Part shown: in pieces, positions 9,503 through 18,127 of the stretch | Numbering within the stretch: position 1 is the first letter of the stretch | Layout: each line of letters begins with the position of its first letter | From: an uncultured Pelagibacteraceae bacterium | GTDB taxonomy: Bacteria > Pseudomonadota > Alphaproteobacteria > Pelagibacterales > Pelagibacteraceae | NCBI GenBank assembly: GCA_902568975.1 | Contig: CACFSO010000003.1 | Coordinates: 43,497-107,496, forward strand | Reading direction: 5' to 3' | Length of the DNA stretch: 64,000 nt | Made by a program: the position numbers and the translations under genes | The notes under the pieces: generated by a model | What the model saw: the letters and a program-made list of their open reading frames with translations, nothing else | Told to the model about the DNA's origin: nothing | Databases searched by the model: none

Positions 9503-9951
9503 TGGCAACTTCTTTGGATAAAAAACAAATTACTGATTTATTACCACATAGAGAACCTATGCTTTTAATAGACGAATTGTTGAATATAAAGAAGCTATTT
9601 TCAGCTACAGCTATAGTTAATGTAAGAAAAGATAGTTTTTTTGTTAAAGGTCATTTTCCAGGACAACCTGTTATGCCAGGAGTTTTGATAGTAGAAGCAT
9701 TTGGTCAAGCTGCAGCAGCTTTAACGGCACATGGATTGGATAAGACAACCTATGAAAATAAGCTTGTTTTTCTTATGAGTATTGAAAAAGCACGATTTAG
9801 AAATCCCGTTATACCAGATTGCAGACTTGAGCTTAAAATCGAAGCGATTAGATCTCACGGTAAAGTTTGGAAATATAAGGGAGAAGCCTTTGTTGACTCA
9901 AAAAAGATGGCCGACGCTATATGGTCTGCTACTATTGTAGATAGGAAATAA
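9502..9951 (+). CDS. fabZ: 3-hydroxyacyl-ACP dehydratase FabZ
   Basis: Dehydratase of type II fatty acid synthesis that also sets the balance with lipid A precursor supply. The hot-dog fold protein has 149 residues. The catalytic His lies in GHFPGQPVMPGVLIVEA and the acidic residue follows in the same helix. LLPHREPMLLIDE is at the N-terminus. It sits between skp and lpxD, whereas the common order is lpxD-fabZ-lpxA, so lpxD and fabZ are exchanged here. Confidence 0.96.
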   Translation: MATSLDKKQITDLLPHREPMLLIDELLNIKKLFSATAIVNVRKDSFFVKGHFPGQPVMPGVLIVEAFGQAAAALTAHGLDKTTYENKLVFLMSIEKARFRNPVIPDCRLELKIEAIRSHGKVWKYKGEAFVDSKKMADAIWSATIVDRK

Positions 9952-10004
9952 TTAGCAACAAATCTTGATACGCAAATTTAAAAAGTTTTGATAAGTAATA
10001 TTTG

Positions 10005-10988
10005 ATGAACATCAATCCTTTTTTTAAAAGCATCGGTCCCATTGGAATCGATAAACTTTTAAGAATTTCAAAAATTAAAAACAAAGAAAAATTTAATAAT
10101 CATAAAATTTTTGACATTAAAGACCTATACTCTGCTAGTAATAAAGATATTACTTTTTTTCATTCAAATAAATACAATGTTGTAGCTTCCAAAACAAAAG
10201 CCTCTTTTTGTGTTACAACGTCAGTGTTAGCTAATTTATTACCGAAATCTTGTAAAAAAATAATTGTTTCAAATGTTTTAATTTCTACTGCAAAAATTAC
10301 TAGAACACTTTATCCCAATTCTATTACAGATGATTTTGACTCTAATTTAAAAGATATTAAAAAAACTAAATATAAAAAAAATACAAAATATGGAAAAAAT
10401 GTTTTAATTGGAAAAAATGTTAAAATAGGAAGAAATTTTTCTATAGGACATAATTCAATTATTGAAAGCAATGTTGTAATTGGCAACAATTGTTCAGTAG
10501 GTTCAAATGTTATTATTAGGAAAACTATAATTAAAAATAATGTTCATATTTTAGATGGATGTGTTATAGGAAAAAAAGGATTTGGTTTTTTTCCTGATAA
10601 AAAAAATAATATTAGATACCCACAAATTGGTTTAGTAATAATAAATGATAATTCTGAAATTGGTTGTGGCTCAACTATTGATCGTGGTTCTTTATCAAAT
10701 ACGATTATAGGTAAAAATACATATTTGGATAATCAAATTCACATAGCTCATAATGTTAAAATTGGTAATAATTGTGTTATAGCAGGTCAAGTTGGTTTTG
10801 CAGGTAGTTCAATATTAGGAGATGAAGTGATGATAGGAGGACAAGCAGGCATATCTGGGCATTTAAATATTGGTAATAAAGTTCATATAGGGGGTGGAAG
10901 TGGAGTTATAAATGATATTCCAAGTAATTCAAAAGTTATGGGATATCCAGCAAAAGATTTAAGAAAGTTTATTAAAGAAAATAAATAA
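10005..10988 (+). CDS. lpxD: UDP-3-O-acylglucosamine N-acyltransferase
   Basis: Third step of lipid A synthesis, adding the N-linked hydroxyacyl chain. The ATG at 10005 was preferred over a TTG one codon earlier. The product is 327 residues. An N-terminal uridine-binding domain (about 1-110) precedes a left-handed beta-helix of hexapeptide repeats (for example IGKNVKIGRNFSIG). The catalytic histidine is in the segment IHIAHNVKIG. It abuts lpxA without a gap. Confidence 0.95.
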   Translation: MNINPFFKSIGPIGIDKLLRISKIKNKEKFNNHKIFDIKDLYSASNKDITFFHSNKYNVVASKTKASFCVTTSVLANLLPKSCKKIIVSNVLISTAKITRTLYPNSITDDFDSNLKDIKKTKYKKNTKYGKNVLIGKNVKIGRNFSIGHNSIIESNVVIGNNCSVGSNVIIRKTIIKNNVHILDGCVIGKKGFGFFPDKKNNIRYPQIGLVIINDNSEIGCGSTIDRGSLSNTIIGKNTYLDNQIHIAHNVKIGNNCVIAGQVGFAGSSILGDEVMIGGQAGISGHLNIGNKVHIGGGSGVINDIPSNSKVMGYPAKDLRKFIKENK

Positions 10989-11777
10989 ATGATAGACAAA
11001 ACTGCAATTATAGATGGAAAAGCAAAAATATCTGAAACTGCAAACATTGGTCCTTTTGTGGTTATCGGACCAAATGTAAAGATTGGCGATAATGTTACTA
11101 TTTTTTCACATGTAAATATATCTGGAAATACTGAAATTGGAGATAATAATAAAATTTTTCCTTTTGCTTCCTTAGGAGCCGAACCACAAGATTTAAAATA
11201 CAAAGGTGAGGAAAATAAGTTAGTAATTGGAAATGATAATATATTTAGAGAATACGTTACTATTAATCCAGGAACAAAGGGTGGAGGAGGAGTTACAAAA
11301 ATTGGTAATAATTGTTTATTTATGGTTCATTCTCATGTTGCACATGATTGCATTATTGGAAATAACATTGTTTTAGCAAATAGTGTTCAGGTAGGAGGCC
11401 ACGTACATATTAGAGATGAAGCTATTATCGGGGGCAGTTGTGCAATTCATCAGTATTCAAGAATTGGACAATTAGCTATGATAGGTGGAATGACAGGTAT
11501 TATAAATGATGTTATTCCTTACGGATTATCTATGGGTAATAGAAATTATTTAAATGGTCTTAATTTAATAGGTTTAAGAAGGAAAAATATACCTAGAAAA
11601 GAAATTAAAGAACTATCTGATGCATATAACATTATATTTAAAAATGAAAAAATTAATGAAAATATAAGTTTTTTAAGCGAAGATTTAAAAAATAATTTGT
11701 ATGTAAAAAAAGTTTTAGAATTTATTAATGAAAATAAAAAAAGACCAATATGTACACCTTTTACAAAAAGAGATTGA
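10989..11777 (+). CDS. lpxA: UDP-N-acetylglucosamine O-acyltransferase
   Basis: First step of lipid A synthesis. The 262 residues match the usual length. Hexapeptide repeats run through residues 1-190, with the catalytic His region HSHVAHDCIIGNN and the motif GGSCAIHQYSRIG. The helical C-terminal domain holds GLNLIGLRRKNIPRKEI. The gene begins directly after the lpxD stop and is followed immediately by an unrelated oxygenase-like gene instead of lpxI. Confidence 0.96.
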   Translation: MIDKTAIIDGKAKISETANIGPFVVIGPNVKIGDNVTIFSHVNISGNTEIGDNNKIFPFASLGAEPQDLKYKGEENKLVIGNDNIFREYVTINPGTKGGGGVTKIGNNCLFMVHSHVAHDCIIGNNIVLANSVQVGGHVHIRDEAIIGGSCAIHQYSRIGQLAMIGGMTGIINDVIPYGLSMGNRNYLNGLNLIGLRRKNIPRKEIKELSDAYNIIFKNEKINENISFLSEDLKNNLYVKKVLEFINENKKRPICTPFTKRD

Positions 11778-12260
11778 ATGAAAATAATTGATAATTTTTT
11801 AGAAAAGGAAAACTTTTTAGAATTAGAAAAAGCTTTTTTTGGTACAGAATTTCCTTGGTATTATAATGATTCAAAATCTTTAAAAGGAGATGTAAATTTT
11901 CAATTTATACACGCTATAGTTTGGGATAAAACTATTTTATCACCTTATTGGAAAATTGTTGAACCAATTTTAAAAAAATTAAATTATAAAGAAGTAATAA
12001 GAGTTAAAGCTAATTTAACAACAAAAAAAAATGAAATTATAAAATCACCAATGCATATTGATACAGGTGTTAAAAACAGTAAAACAGCAGTTTTTTATTG
12101 TAACACAAATAATGGATATACACTTTTTAATAGTGGTGAAAAAGTAGTTAGCAAAGCAAATAGGGCTGTTGTATTTGAGGGTAATGAATTTCATTGTGGC
12201 GTTGATTCTACAGATGAAAAAATAAGAGTTGTTATAAACTTTAATTATTTTGAAAAGTAA
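11778..12260 (+). CDS. Putative 2OG-Fe(II) oxygenase-like protein inside the lipid A cluster
   Basis: A 160-residue protein with no standard place in lpx operons. The sequence has an H-x-D pair (MHIDTG, His93 and Asp95), a distal histidine (NEFHCG, His139) and an arginine about 11 residues later (Arg150 in RVVINF). That is the facial-triad layout of double-stranded beta-helix Fe(II)/2-oxoglutarate oxygenases. It abuts lpxA and shares one base with lpxI, so it should be co-transcribed and co-translated with lipid A genes. An O- or C-hydroxylase acting on lipid A or another envelope molecule is an inference from position only. A phage-type 2OG oxygenase of unknown substrate is the main alternative. 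Confidence 0.65.
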   Translation: MKIIDNFLEKENFLELEKAFFGTEFPWYYNDSKSLKGDVNFQFIHAIVWDKTILSPYWKIVEPILKKLNYKEVIRVKANLTTKKNEIIKSPMHIDTGVKNSKTAVFYCNTNNGYTLFNSGEKVVSKANRAVVFEGNEFHCGVDSTDEKIRVVINFNYFEK

Positions 12261-13051
12261 TGATAGGCCTATTTCTTGGGGAAAAAAAGCTACCTACTGA
12301 AATATTAAACAAATTAAAAAAAAAGAAAATTAAATATTTTATTATTGATTTAACAAAAAATAATAAATTCAAAAAAGATAAAAACAGTTTTTTTATAAGT
12401 ATAGGGAAATTTGGGAAAATTTTAGATTTAATTAATTCTAAAAAATGTAAAAAAGTATTATTTGCCGGAAGCATATCAAAACCAAATATTTCATCTCTTA
12501 AATTTGATCTTAAGGGAATTTATTATATGCCCAGAGTTATAAAAGCATCTAAACTAGGTGATGCCGCTATATTAAAAGAATTAATTAATATATTAGCAGA
12601 ACATAAAATTAAAGTTATAAAATTAAATTTTTTTAATCCTGAATTAACACTAAAAAAAGGTAATTATTCTTTTTTAAAACCCAGCAAATACGAAATTTTA
12701 GAAATTAAAAAAGGTATAAAATATTTAAATAAATTAAATGCTTATAATCATACCCAGGGTATAATTTTAAGAAATGGTAAAATAGCTGCTATAGAAACAT
12801 CTAAAGGAACGAAAAAAATGCTTCAAAAATTAAAAAAAACAAAAATTCTTAATGGTATGCTGATTAAATATCCAAAGAAAAAACAAGACCTTAGAGCAGA
12901 TTTGCCAACAATAGGCTTGGATACTTTAAAAGATTGTAAGAAAATTAACCTTAAAGGTATCGTATTAAAATCAAATGAAAATATCATATTAGATAAAAAT
13001 AAATGCATAAGTTTTGCTAATAAAAATAATATGTTTATAGCGGTAAAATGA
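12260..13051 (+). CDS. lpxI: UDP-2,3-diacylglucosamine pyrophosphatase LpxI (DUF1009)
   Basis: Hydrolyses UDP-2,3-diacylglucosamine to lipid X. Alphaproteobacteria use LpxI where enterobacteria use LpxH. The protein has 263 residues. C-terminal family motifs RADLPTIGLDTL and NGKIAAIETSKGT are visible, along with GDAAILKELINILAE in the middle. It lies directly upstream of lpxB with a four-base ATGA overlap, the standard lpxA-lpxI-lpxB arrangement interrupted only by the small oxygenase-like gene. Confidence 0.92.
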   Translation: MIGLFLGEKKLPTEILNKLKKKKIKYFIIDLTKNNKFKKDKNSFFISIGKFGKILDLINSKKCKKVLFAGSISKPNISSLKFDLKGIYYMPRVIKASKLGDAAILKELINILAEHKIKVIKLNFFNPELTLKKGNYSFLKPSKYEILEIKKGIKYLNKLNAYNHTQGIILRNGKIAAIETSKGTKKMLQKLKKTKILNGMLIKYPKKKQDLRADLPTIGLDTLKDCKKINLKGIVLKSNENIILDKNKCISFANKNNMFIAVK

Positions 13052-14181
13052 AAAAAATTTTTATTATAACAGGCGAGCCATCTGGAGATAAATTGGCATC
13101 AACAGTTATTTCTAAGCTTAAACAAAATAATACAGATATTCAGTATTTATGCGTAGGTGGAATGCATTTAAATTCATTAGGGATAAAATCAATTTATGAA
13201 TTAAAAGATATAACCTATATAGCTTTTACGAGCGTTATGATGAATATTTTGAAAATACGAAAAAAGATTAACGAAACAGTAAATAGAATTGTAGAATTTC
13301 AACCTGATATTTTGTTTAGCGTAGATAGTCCTGATTTTACTCTAAGAGTAGCCCAAAAAGTTAAAAAAATAAATCCAAGTATTAAAACTATTCATTTTAT
13401 AGCACCAAAAGTATGGGCATGGAGAGAAGGTAGGGTAAAAAAAATGAAAAAGTATTTAGATCATATTTTGTTATTATTTAAATTTGAAAAGAAATATTTT
13501 GATAAAGAAAATCTTTTAAATACTTTTGTTGGACATCCACTATTAGATGAAGAAGTTAAAGATAATATAAAGATTGATAATATTATAAATAATAAAAAAA
13601 AATATATATCTTTATTTGCTGGTAGTAGAGAAAGTGAAATTAAAATCCATGCACCTATTCTTTTTCAGTTTATAAAAAAAATGAACCATAAAGAAAATGA
13701 TTTTAATTTTATTTTTCATTCTACTGATAAATACAAAAGTTATTTATTAGATCTTCTCAATAAACAAAATATTTCAAATGTAGAAGTTATTTCAGACGAT
13801 AAGATAAAAAAAATAATGTTGAAAAAATCTATATTTGCAGTTGTAAAATCGGGAACAGTCTCTCTTGAAGTATGTAAACTTAATATTCCATCTATTGTTA
13901 TTTATAAGATGAGTTTTATTAATTATTTTTTAGCTAAATTATTTTTAAAAATTAAATATGCAAACATGTTAAATATTATTAATGATAAGGAAATTATTCC
14001 TGAATTAATTCAAAAAGATTGTAATCCAGATGAAATATTTAAATCTGTGTATTATTTTTTAAAAAAACCCGCATTAGTTGAGGCACAACTTGCTGATGTT
14101 AAGTCTACAATAAATAATTTAAAATCATCATCTTCGTCATCAGAGGAAGCTTCAAAAATTTTACAAAATTATCTTGCTTAA
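13048..14181 (+). CDS. lpxB: Lipid A disaccharide synthase
   Basis: Glycosyltransferase (GT19) joining lipid X and UDP-diacylglucosamine. It has 377 residues, the usual size. Motifs include ITGEPSGDKLAS at the N-terminus, VDSPDFTLR, IHFIAPKVWAWREGRVKKMK, FVGHPLLDE, and SGTVSLEVCKLNIPSIVIYK in the nucleotide-binding half. The 3' end overlaps the end of the convergent gltX by about 20 nt, so no separate terminator fits between them. Confidence 0.95.
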   Translation: MKKIFIITGEPSGDKLASTVISKLKQNNTDIQYLCVGGMHLNSLGIKSIYELKDITYIAFTSVMMNILKIRKKINETVNRIVEFQPDILFSVDSPDFTLRVAQKVKKINPSIKTIHFIAPKVWAWREGRVKKMKKYLDHILLLFKFEKKYFDKENLLNTFVGHPLLDEEVKDNIKIDNIINNKKKYISLFAGSRESEIKIHAPILFQFIKKMNHKENDFNFIFHSTDKYKSYLLDLLNKQNISNVEVISDDKIKKIMLKKSIFAVVKSGTVSLEVCKLNIPSIVIYKMSFINYFLAKLFLKIKYANMLNIINDKEIIPELIQKDCNPDEIFKSVYYFLKKPALVEAQLADVKSTINNLKSSSSSSEEASKILQNYLA

Positions 14182-15558
14182 TCTTTTTTCTATATCCAAC
14201 TTTTCTAAAGACATTATTATATCGTATATTCCAGGTCCAAATTTGGATCCGGTAATCGCTATTCTTAATGGTTGACCAACACCTTTAAAATTTGTTTCGT
14301 ATTTATTTATTAAATTATTAATTATTTCCTCAAGTGTATTTTTGTTTAATTCTTTTTGTTTAGATATTTCATTATTAAAATCTGCAATTATTTTTTTTGC
14401 TTTTTCATCTATAAGTTTTAAATCGTTATCATTGTAGTTTACTTCATCAAAAATTATATATTTCGAATTATTATAAATATCCTCCAAAGTTTTGGCTTTA
14501 TTTTTAAGAAATAGTAATGATTTATTTATTTTATCTCTTTTATTTGTCCCAATTTTTTCTTTGTACTTATCACAGTATTCACTTAATCTATTGTATAGAT
14601 CATGTTCATTCATGTTTTTTATATAATGTTCATTTATTGACAAAATTCGACTGATATCTAATTTTGATGGAGATTTGCCTATTCCTTCCAAATTAAAATG
14701 TTTTATACTTTCATCTAAAGTAAATATTTCCTTATCTTTAAAAGACCAACCTAATCTTAATAAATAATTTCTTAGTGCTTCAGGCATTATTCCAATTTTA
14801 GAGTAGTCTTCAAGAGTTGAAGCTTTATCTCTTTTAGATAATTTTTTACCTTCTGTTGTATGAATCAATGGAATATGTGCAAAAGATGGAAGATCCCATT
14901 TCATAGCTAGATATATTTGCATTTGTTTAAATGTATTAATTTTATGATCATCACCTCTAATTATGTGTGTCACTTTCATTTGTTGATCATCTACCGCAGC
15001 TGACAAGTTGTAGGTTGGTGATCCATCGTTTCTCAAAATAATAAAATCTTCAATGGTATTATTATCAATTTGGACATTTCCTTGTACTAAATCTTTTAAT
15101 ATTGAGGATCCATCAATTTTACTTTTAAATCTTATAACTGGCTTAACACCGCTTGGAGCATCAGATTCTACCTTATCTCTCCATTTTCTATTATAAATGT
15201 AAGGAATCTTTTTTTGCTTCGCTCTTTTTTTTTGTTCTTCTATTTCTTCATTTGAACAATAACATTTATAAGCATGGCCATTTTTTAATAACTCATTAGC
15301 AACTTTAATATGATTATCAATTTTTTTTGATTGTATATATTCATCTCCATCGTATTCAATTCCTATCCATTTTAAAGATTTAATAATTTGTTCTTTGTAT
15401 TCATTTTTAGATCTTTCTTTATCGGTATCTTCTATTCGTAAATGAAAAGTACCACCTTGGTTTTTAGAAAATAACCAATTAAATAAGGCAGTTCTTATGC
15501 CTCCAATATGTAATGGACCAGTAGGCGATGGAGCAAATCTAGTTGCTACTTTAGACAT
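14161..15558 (-). CDS. gltX: Glutamyl-tRNA synthetase
   Basis: Class I aminoacyl-tRNA synthetase of 465 residues, typical for the bacterial enzyme. The HIGH-type motif reads HIGG in FAPSPTGPLHIGGIRTALF at the N-terminus. The second catalytic motif is GKKLSKRDKA near residue 240. The C-terminal anticodon-binding domain is helical and ends in ITGSKFGPGIYDIIMSL. It lies 19 nt downstream of the true end of lexA on the same strand and converges with lpxB. No second gltX copy is visible here. Confidence 0.95.
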   Translation of the reverse strand: MSKVATRFAPSPTGPLHIGGIRTALFNWLFSKNQGGTFHLRIEDTDKERSKNEYKEQIIKSLKWIGIEYDGDEYIQSKKIDNHIKVANELLKNGHAYKCYCSNEEIEEQKKRAKQKKIPYIYNRKWRDKVESDAPSGVKPVIRFKSKIDGSSILKDLVQGNVQIDNNTIEDFIILRNDGSPTYNLSAAVDDQQMKVTHIIRGDDHKINTFKQMQIYLAMKWDLPSFAHIPLIHTTEGKKLSKRDKASTLEDYSKIGIMPEALRNYLLRLGWSFKDKEIFTLDESIKHFNLEGIGKSPSKLDISRILSINEHYIKNMNEHDLYNRLSEYCDKYKEKIGTNKRDKINKSLLFLKNKAKTLEDIYNNSKYIIFDEVNYNDNDLKLIDEKAKKIIADFNNEISKQKELNKNTLEEIINNLINKYETNFKGVGQPLRIAITGSKFGPGIYDIIMSLEKLDIEKRLSKIIL

Positions 15559-15577
15559 TTTAAATGTTTAGACTATT

Positions 15578-16259
15578 TTAGTTGAAGTTTCTATATAAAG
15601 ATACTAATACACCTTGGACTTTTACACGATCTGGGCCAAAGATTTTTGTTTCGTAGTTTTTATTCGCGCTTTCCAAAGCTACAGTTTTACCTTTTATTCT
15701 TATTCTTTTTAACATTGCTTCATGATCGTCTATTAAGGCTACTACAATTTTACCATTATCTGCTGTATTGGTTTTTTTTTATAATAACAGTATCACCATT
15801 ATTTATACCAGCTTCAATCATAGAATCACCTTGGACTTTAAGACCAAAATACTCACCATTTTTTTCAATATTGCTTGGAAGAGGTATTCTTGAAACTTCA
15901 TTTTGTATAGCTTCAACAGGGGTTCCTGCTGCAATTTTACCTAACACAGAAACTTCAGAATTATTTTTTTTTATAGTACCTTCATCTAATCCACCTTTAA
16001 TTACGCTTGGAGAAAAATTATTAAAAATGTCATTAGCTGAAGCTGTTTCAGGCAATTTAATTACTTCAAGAGCTCTAGCTTTATGAGCTAGTTTTTTGAT
16101 AAAACCTCTTTCTTCTAGCGCACTTATTAATCTATGAATTCCAGATTTTGATTTTAGATTCAATGAATCTTTCATTTCTTCATATGAAGGTGAAACACCT
16201 GATGACCTCAACTTCTTGTTGATAAATAAAAGTAGGTTTTTTTGTTTTTTAGTTAGCAT
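15578..16259 (-). CDS. lexA: LexA repressor, reading frame split by a +1 base in a poly-A tract
   Basis: SOS repressor/autoprotease. The frame from 16259 encodes a winged-helix N-terminus ([13 protein letters not shown]), the Ala-Gly cleavage site ([11 protein letters not shown], 111/112) and catalytic Ser146 (GDSMIEAG). It then stops at 15756 after 167 residues. The frame breaks in nine A (15772-15780 on the + strand). With eight A it reads on through [15 protein letters not shown] and MLKRIR, supplying the catalytic Lys (about 184), and ends in [15 protein letters not shown] at 15578, 226 residues in all. As written, the shorter product lacks the catalytic Lys. A homopolymer sequencing error, a real mutation, or slippage rescue could each explain it. 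Confidence 0.88.
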
Positions 16260-16282
16260 AGAACAAATATCGTACAGATTCT

Positions 16283-16297
16283 GTTCTACAAAAGTTC
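16283..16297 (-). promoter_or_regulatory. LexA box (alphaproteobacterial SOS operator)
   Basis: A perfect GTTC-N7-GTTC sequence, the established alphaproteobacterial LexA recognition site, lies 23 nt upstream of the lexA start codon. This is the expected place for autoregulation. Its retention argues that lexA was recently or still is functional despite the frameshift. Confidence 0.8.
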
Positions 16298-16346
16298 TCT
16301 TAAATAAACAATAGCTTAAAAATCAAGTAAATAGAAGGTTATTTGA

Positions 16347-17138
16347 CTACAAAACTGAGAAAATAGAATTTTTTTCTAAATTTTTTAAAAGCGATTCACC
16401 TATTAAAAAAGTATTAATTGATGTTTTGCTTTTTAACTCAAGCAACTCCTCTTTAGTTTTAATTCCACTTTCAGATATTAAAGGACCTTTATGATTTTTT
16501 AAAACATCATAAATATCATAGGTTGTATGTATATTTGTTTTAAGAGTTTTTAAATCTCTATTGTTAATTCCGATTAGCGCTTCTTTAAAATTCGAAGCTT
16601 TTTTAGCCTCTTCAATTGTATGCACTTCAACGATTACTGACATATTAAACTTTAATGCTTCTTCATACAATTCGTTTGCAATATAATCCGAAACACCAGC
16701 TAAAATAATTAAAATTGCATCTGCTCCATAGCTTTTTGCTAAAGGAACTTGAAATTTATCTACAAAAAAATCTTTACACAAAATTGGTAAATTTATTTTA
16801 TCTTTTATTTTACTTATATGAATTAAATTTCCTAAAAAAAAATCTTCTTCAGTAAGTACCGATAAGCATGTTGCTTTATTATTATTATAAATTTTAGCTA
16901 TTTCTAATGGGTTGTAATCTTTAACAATTACACCTGCTGAAGGACTAGCTTTTTTAATCTCAGCAATTATTGATATTTTATTATTTTTTGAATTGTTTTG
17001 GATTTTTTCCTTAAAGTCTTGATATGTATTATTTTTGTCGATTAATTCATTTAAATAGTTGAGATTGGTATTTTTTTTTAATTTAACTACTTTATCAATT
17101 TTTCTTTTAATTAATTTTTCAAGTATATTTTCAGACAT
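16347..17138 (-). CDS. trpC: Indole-3-glycerol phosphate synthase
   Basis: Fourth reaction of tryptophan synthesis, on a TIM-barrel of 263 residues. Motifs match the family: IIAEIKKASPSAGVI, LCKDFFVDKFQV, GVSDYI, IGINNRDLKT and LISESGIKT. It is monofunctional, with no fused TrpF. It overlaps the trpD end by 8 nt and is the last gene of a trpE-G-D-C run. trpF, trpB and trpA are not in the window. Downstream comes lexA on the same strand after an 87-nt gap. Confidence 0.96.
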   Translation of the reverse strand: MSENILEKLIKRKIDKVVKLKKNTNLNYLNELIDKNNTYQDFKEKIQNNSKNNKISIIAEIKKASPSAGVIVKDYNPLEIAKIYNNNKATCLSVLTEEDFFLGNLIHISKIKDKINLPILCKDFFVDKFQVPLAKSYGADAILIILAGVSDYIANELYEEALKFNMSVIVEVHTIEEAKKASNFKEALIGINNRDLKTLKTNIHTTYDIYDVLKNHKGPLISESGIKTKEELLELKSKTSINTFLIGESLLKNLEKNSIFSVL

Positions 17139-18123
17139 TTTGTATTTTTTCTAAATGAAAATATGGTTTACCAGATAGAATAAATTCTCTAGCATGATTA
17201 TAGGCTTCTGAGAAATCAGAAAACTTTTCTCCAACAATTAAACCTGCTGCAGCATTTAAACAAACTGCCTTAGAAAAATCATTATCTTTTCCTTTGAATA
17301 TTTCAATCATTTTATCTGCATTAAATTTTGCATCATGGCCAATTAAGTTTTCAAGTTTTTCTGCATTAACATCTAAAATATTAGGATCAATACTTATTTC
17401 AGATATTTGACCATCTTTTAATTGCATTACATTTGTTTTTGCGTAAGGTGATATTTCATCTAATCCATCTTCACTATTAACTATCCATGCAAATTTTATA
17501 TTTAAATTTTTTAGACCTTGGGCAAAAATTTTTAATAACTTTTTATCAAAAACACCAACTACCTGTTTACTTACAAGAGCTGGGTTACTTAATGGACCAA
17601 TCATATTAAATATAGTTCTTTTTCCAATTTTTTTTCTTACTGGACCAACAAATCTCATAGCGCTGTGATAATTAGGTGCAAACATAAAACCAAAATTATT
17701 ATTGTTAATTTCTTTTTCAATATCTTGTGGTTCTAAATGAATTTTAATTTTTAAGGCCTCTAATACATCCCCCGATCCACACTTTGAGGAAACAGCTTTG
17801 TTACCGTGCTTTGCTACTTTTGTTCCCATACTTGACAAAAGTAATGCTGATGCAGTTGATATATTAAGAGTATTCATGCCATCTCCACCTGTCCCACATG
17901 TATCAATACAATCACTTACATTAACTCTTTTTGATTTTTCTCTAAGCACATAAACACCACCAGCTATTTCATCTGAAACTTCTCCTTTATCTGATAATAA
18001 TGTTAAAAAACTATAAATTTCCTCCTCATTAGCTTTACCAGTCATTAATACCTCAAATGCTGATTTACTTTCTTCAAATGTAAGATTTTGTTTGTTTTTA
18101 AGCTTTTCCAAAAATTGTTTCAT
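17131..18123 (-). CDS. trpD: Anthranilate phosphoribosyltransferase
   Basis: Transfers phosphoribose from PRPP to anthranilate. The 330 residues fit the usual length. The PRPP/substrate motif DTCGTGGDGMNTLNISTA is at about 79-96, HGNKAVSSKCGSGDVLEAL follows, and RTIFNMIGPLSNPA lies in the middle. It is not fused to TrpG. It sits 4 nt after trpG and overlaps trpC. Confidence 0.96.
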   Translation of the reverse strand: MKQFLEKLKNKQNLTFEESKSAFEVLMTGKANEEEIYSFLTLLSDKGEVSDEIAGGVYVLREKSKRVNVSDCIDTCGTGGDGMNTLNISTASALLLSSMGTKVAKHGNKAVSSKCGSGDVLEALKIKIHLEPQDIEKEINNNNFGFMFAPNYHSAMRFVGPVRKKIGKRTIFNMIGPLSNPALVSKQVVGVFDKKLLKIFAQGLKNLNIKFAWIVNSEDGLDEISPYAKTNVMQLKDGQISEISIDPNILDVNAEKLENLIGHDAKFNADKMIEIFKGKDNDFSKAVCLNAAAGLIVGEKFSDFSEAYNHAREFILSGKPYFHLEKIQNV

Positions 18124-18127
18124 AATC

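Noticed and set aside
15646..16086. 146-codon + strand frame opposite lexA
   Set aside because: It is antisense to lexA, with low-complexity Phe/Leu-rich content and no motif; a shadow of the real gene.
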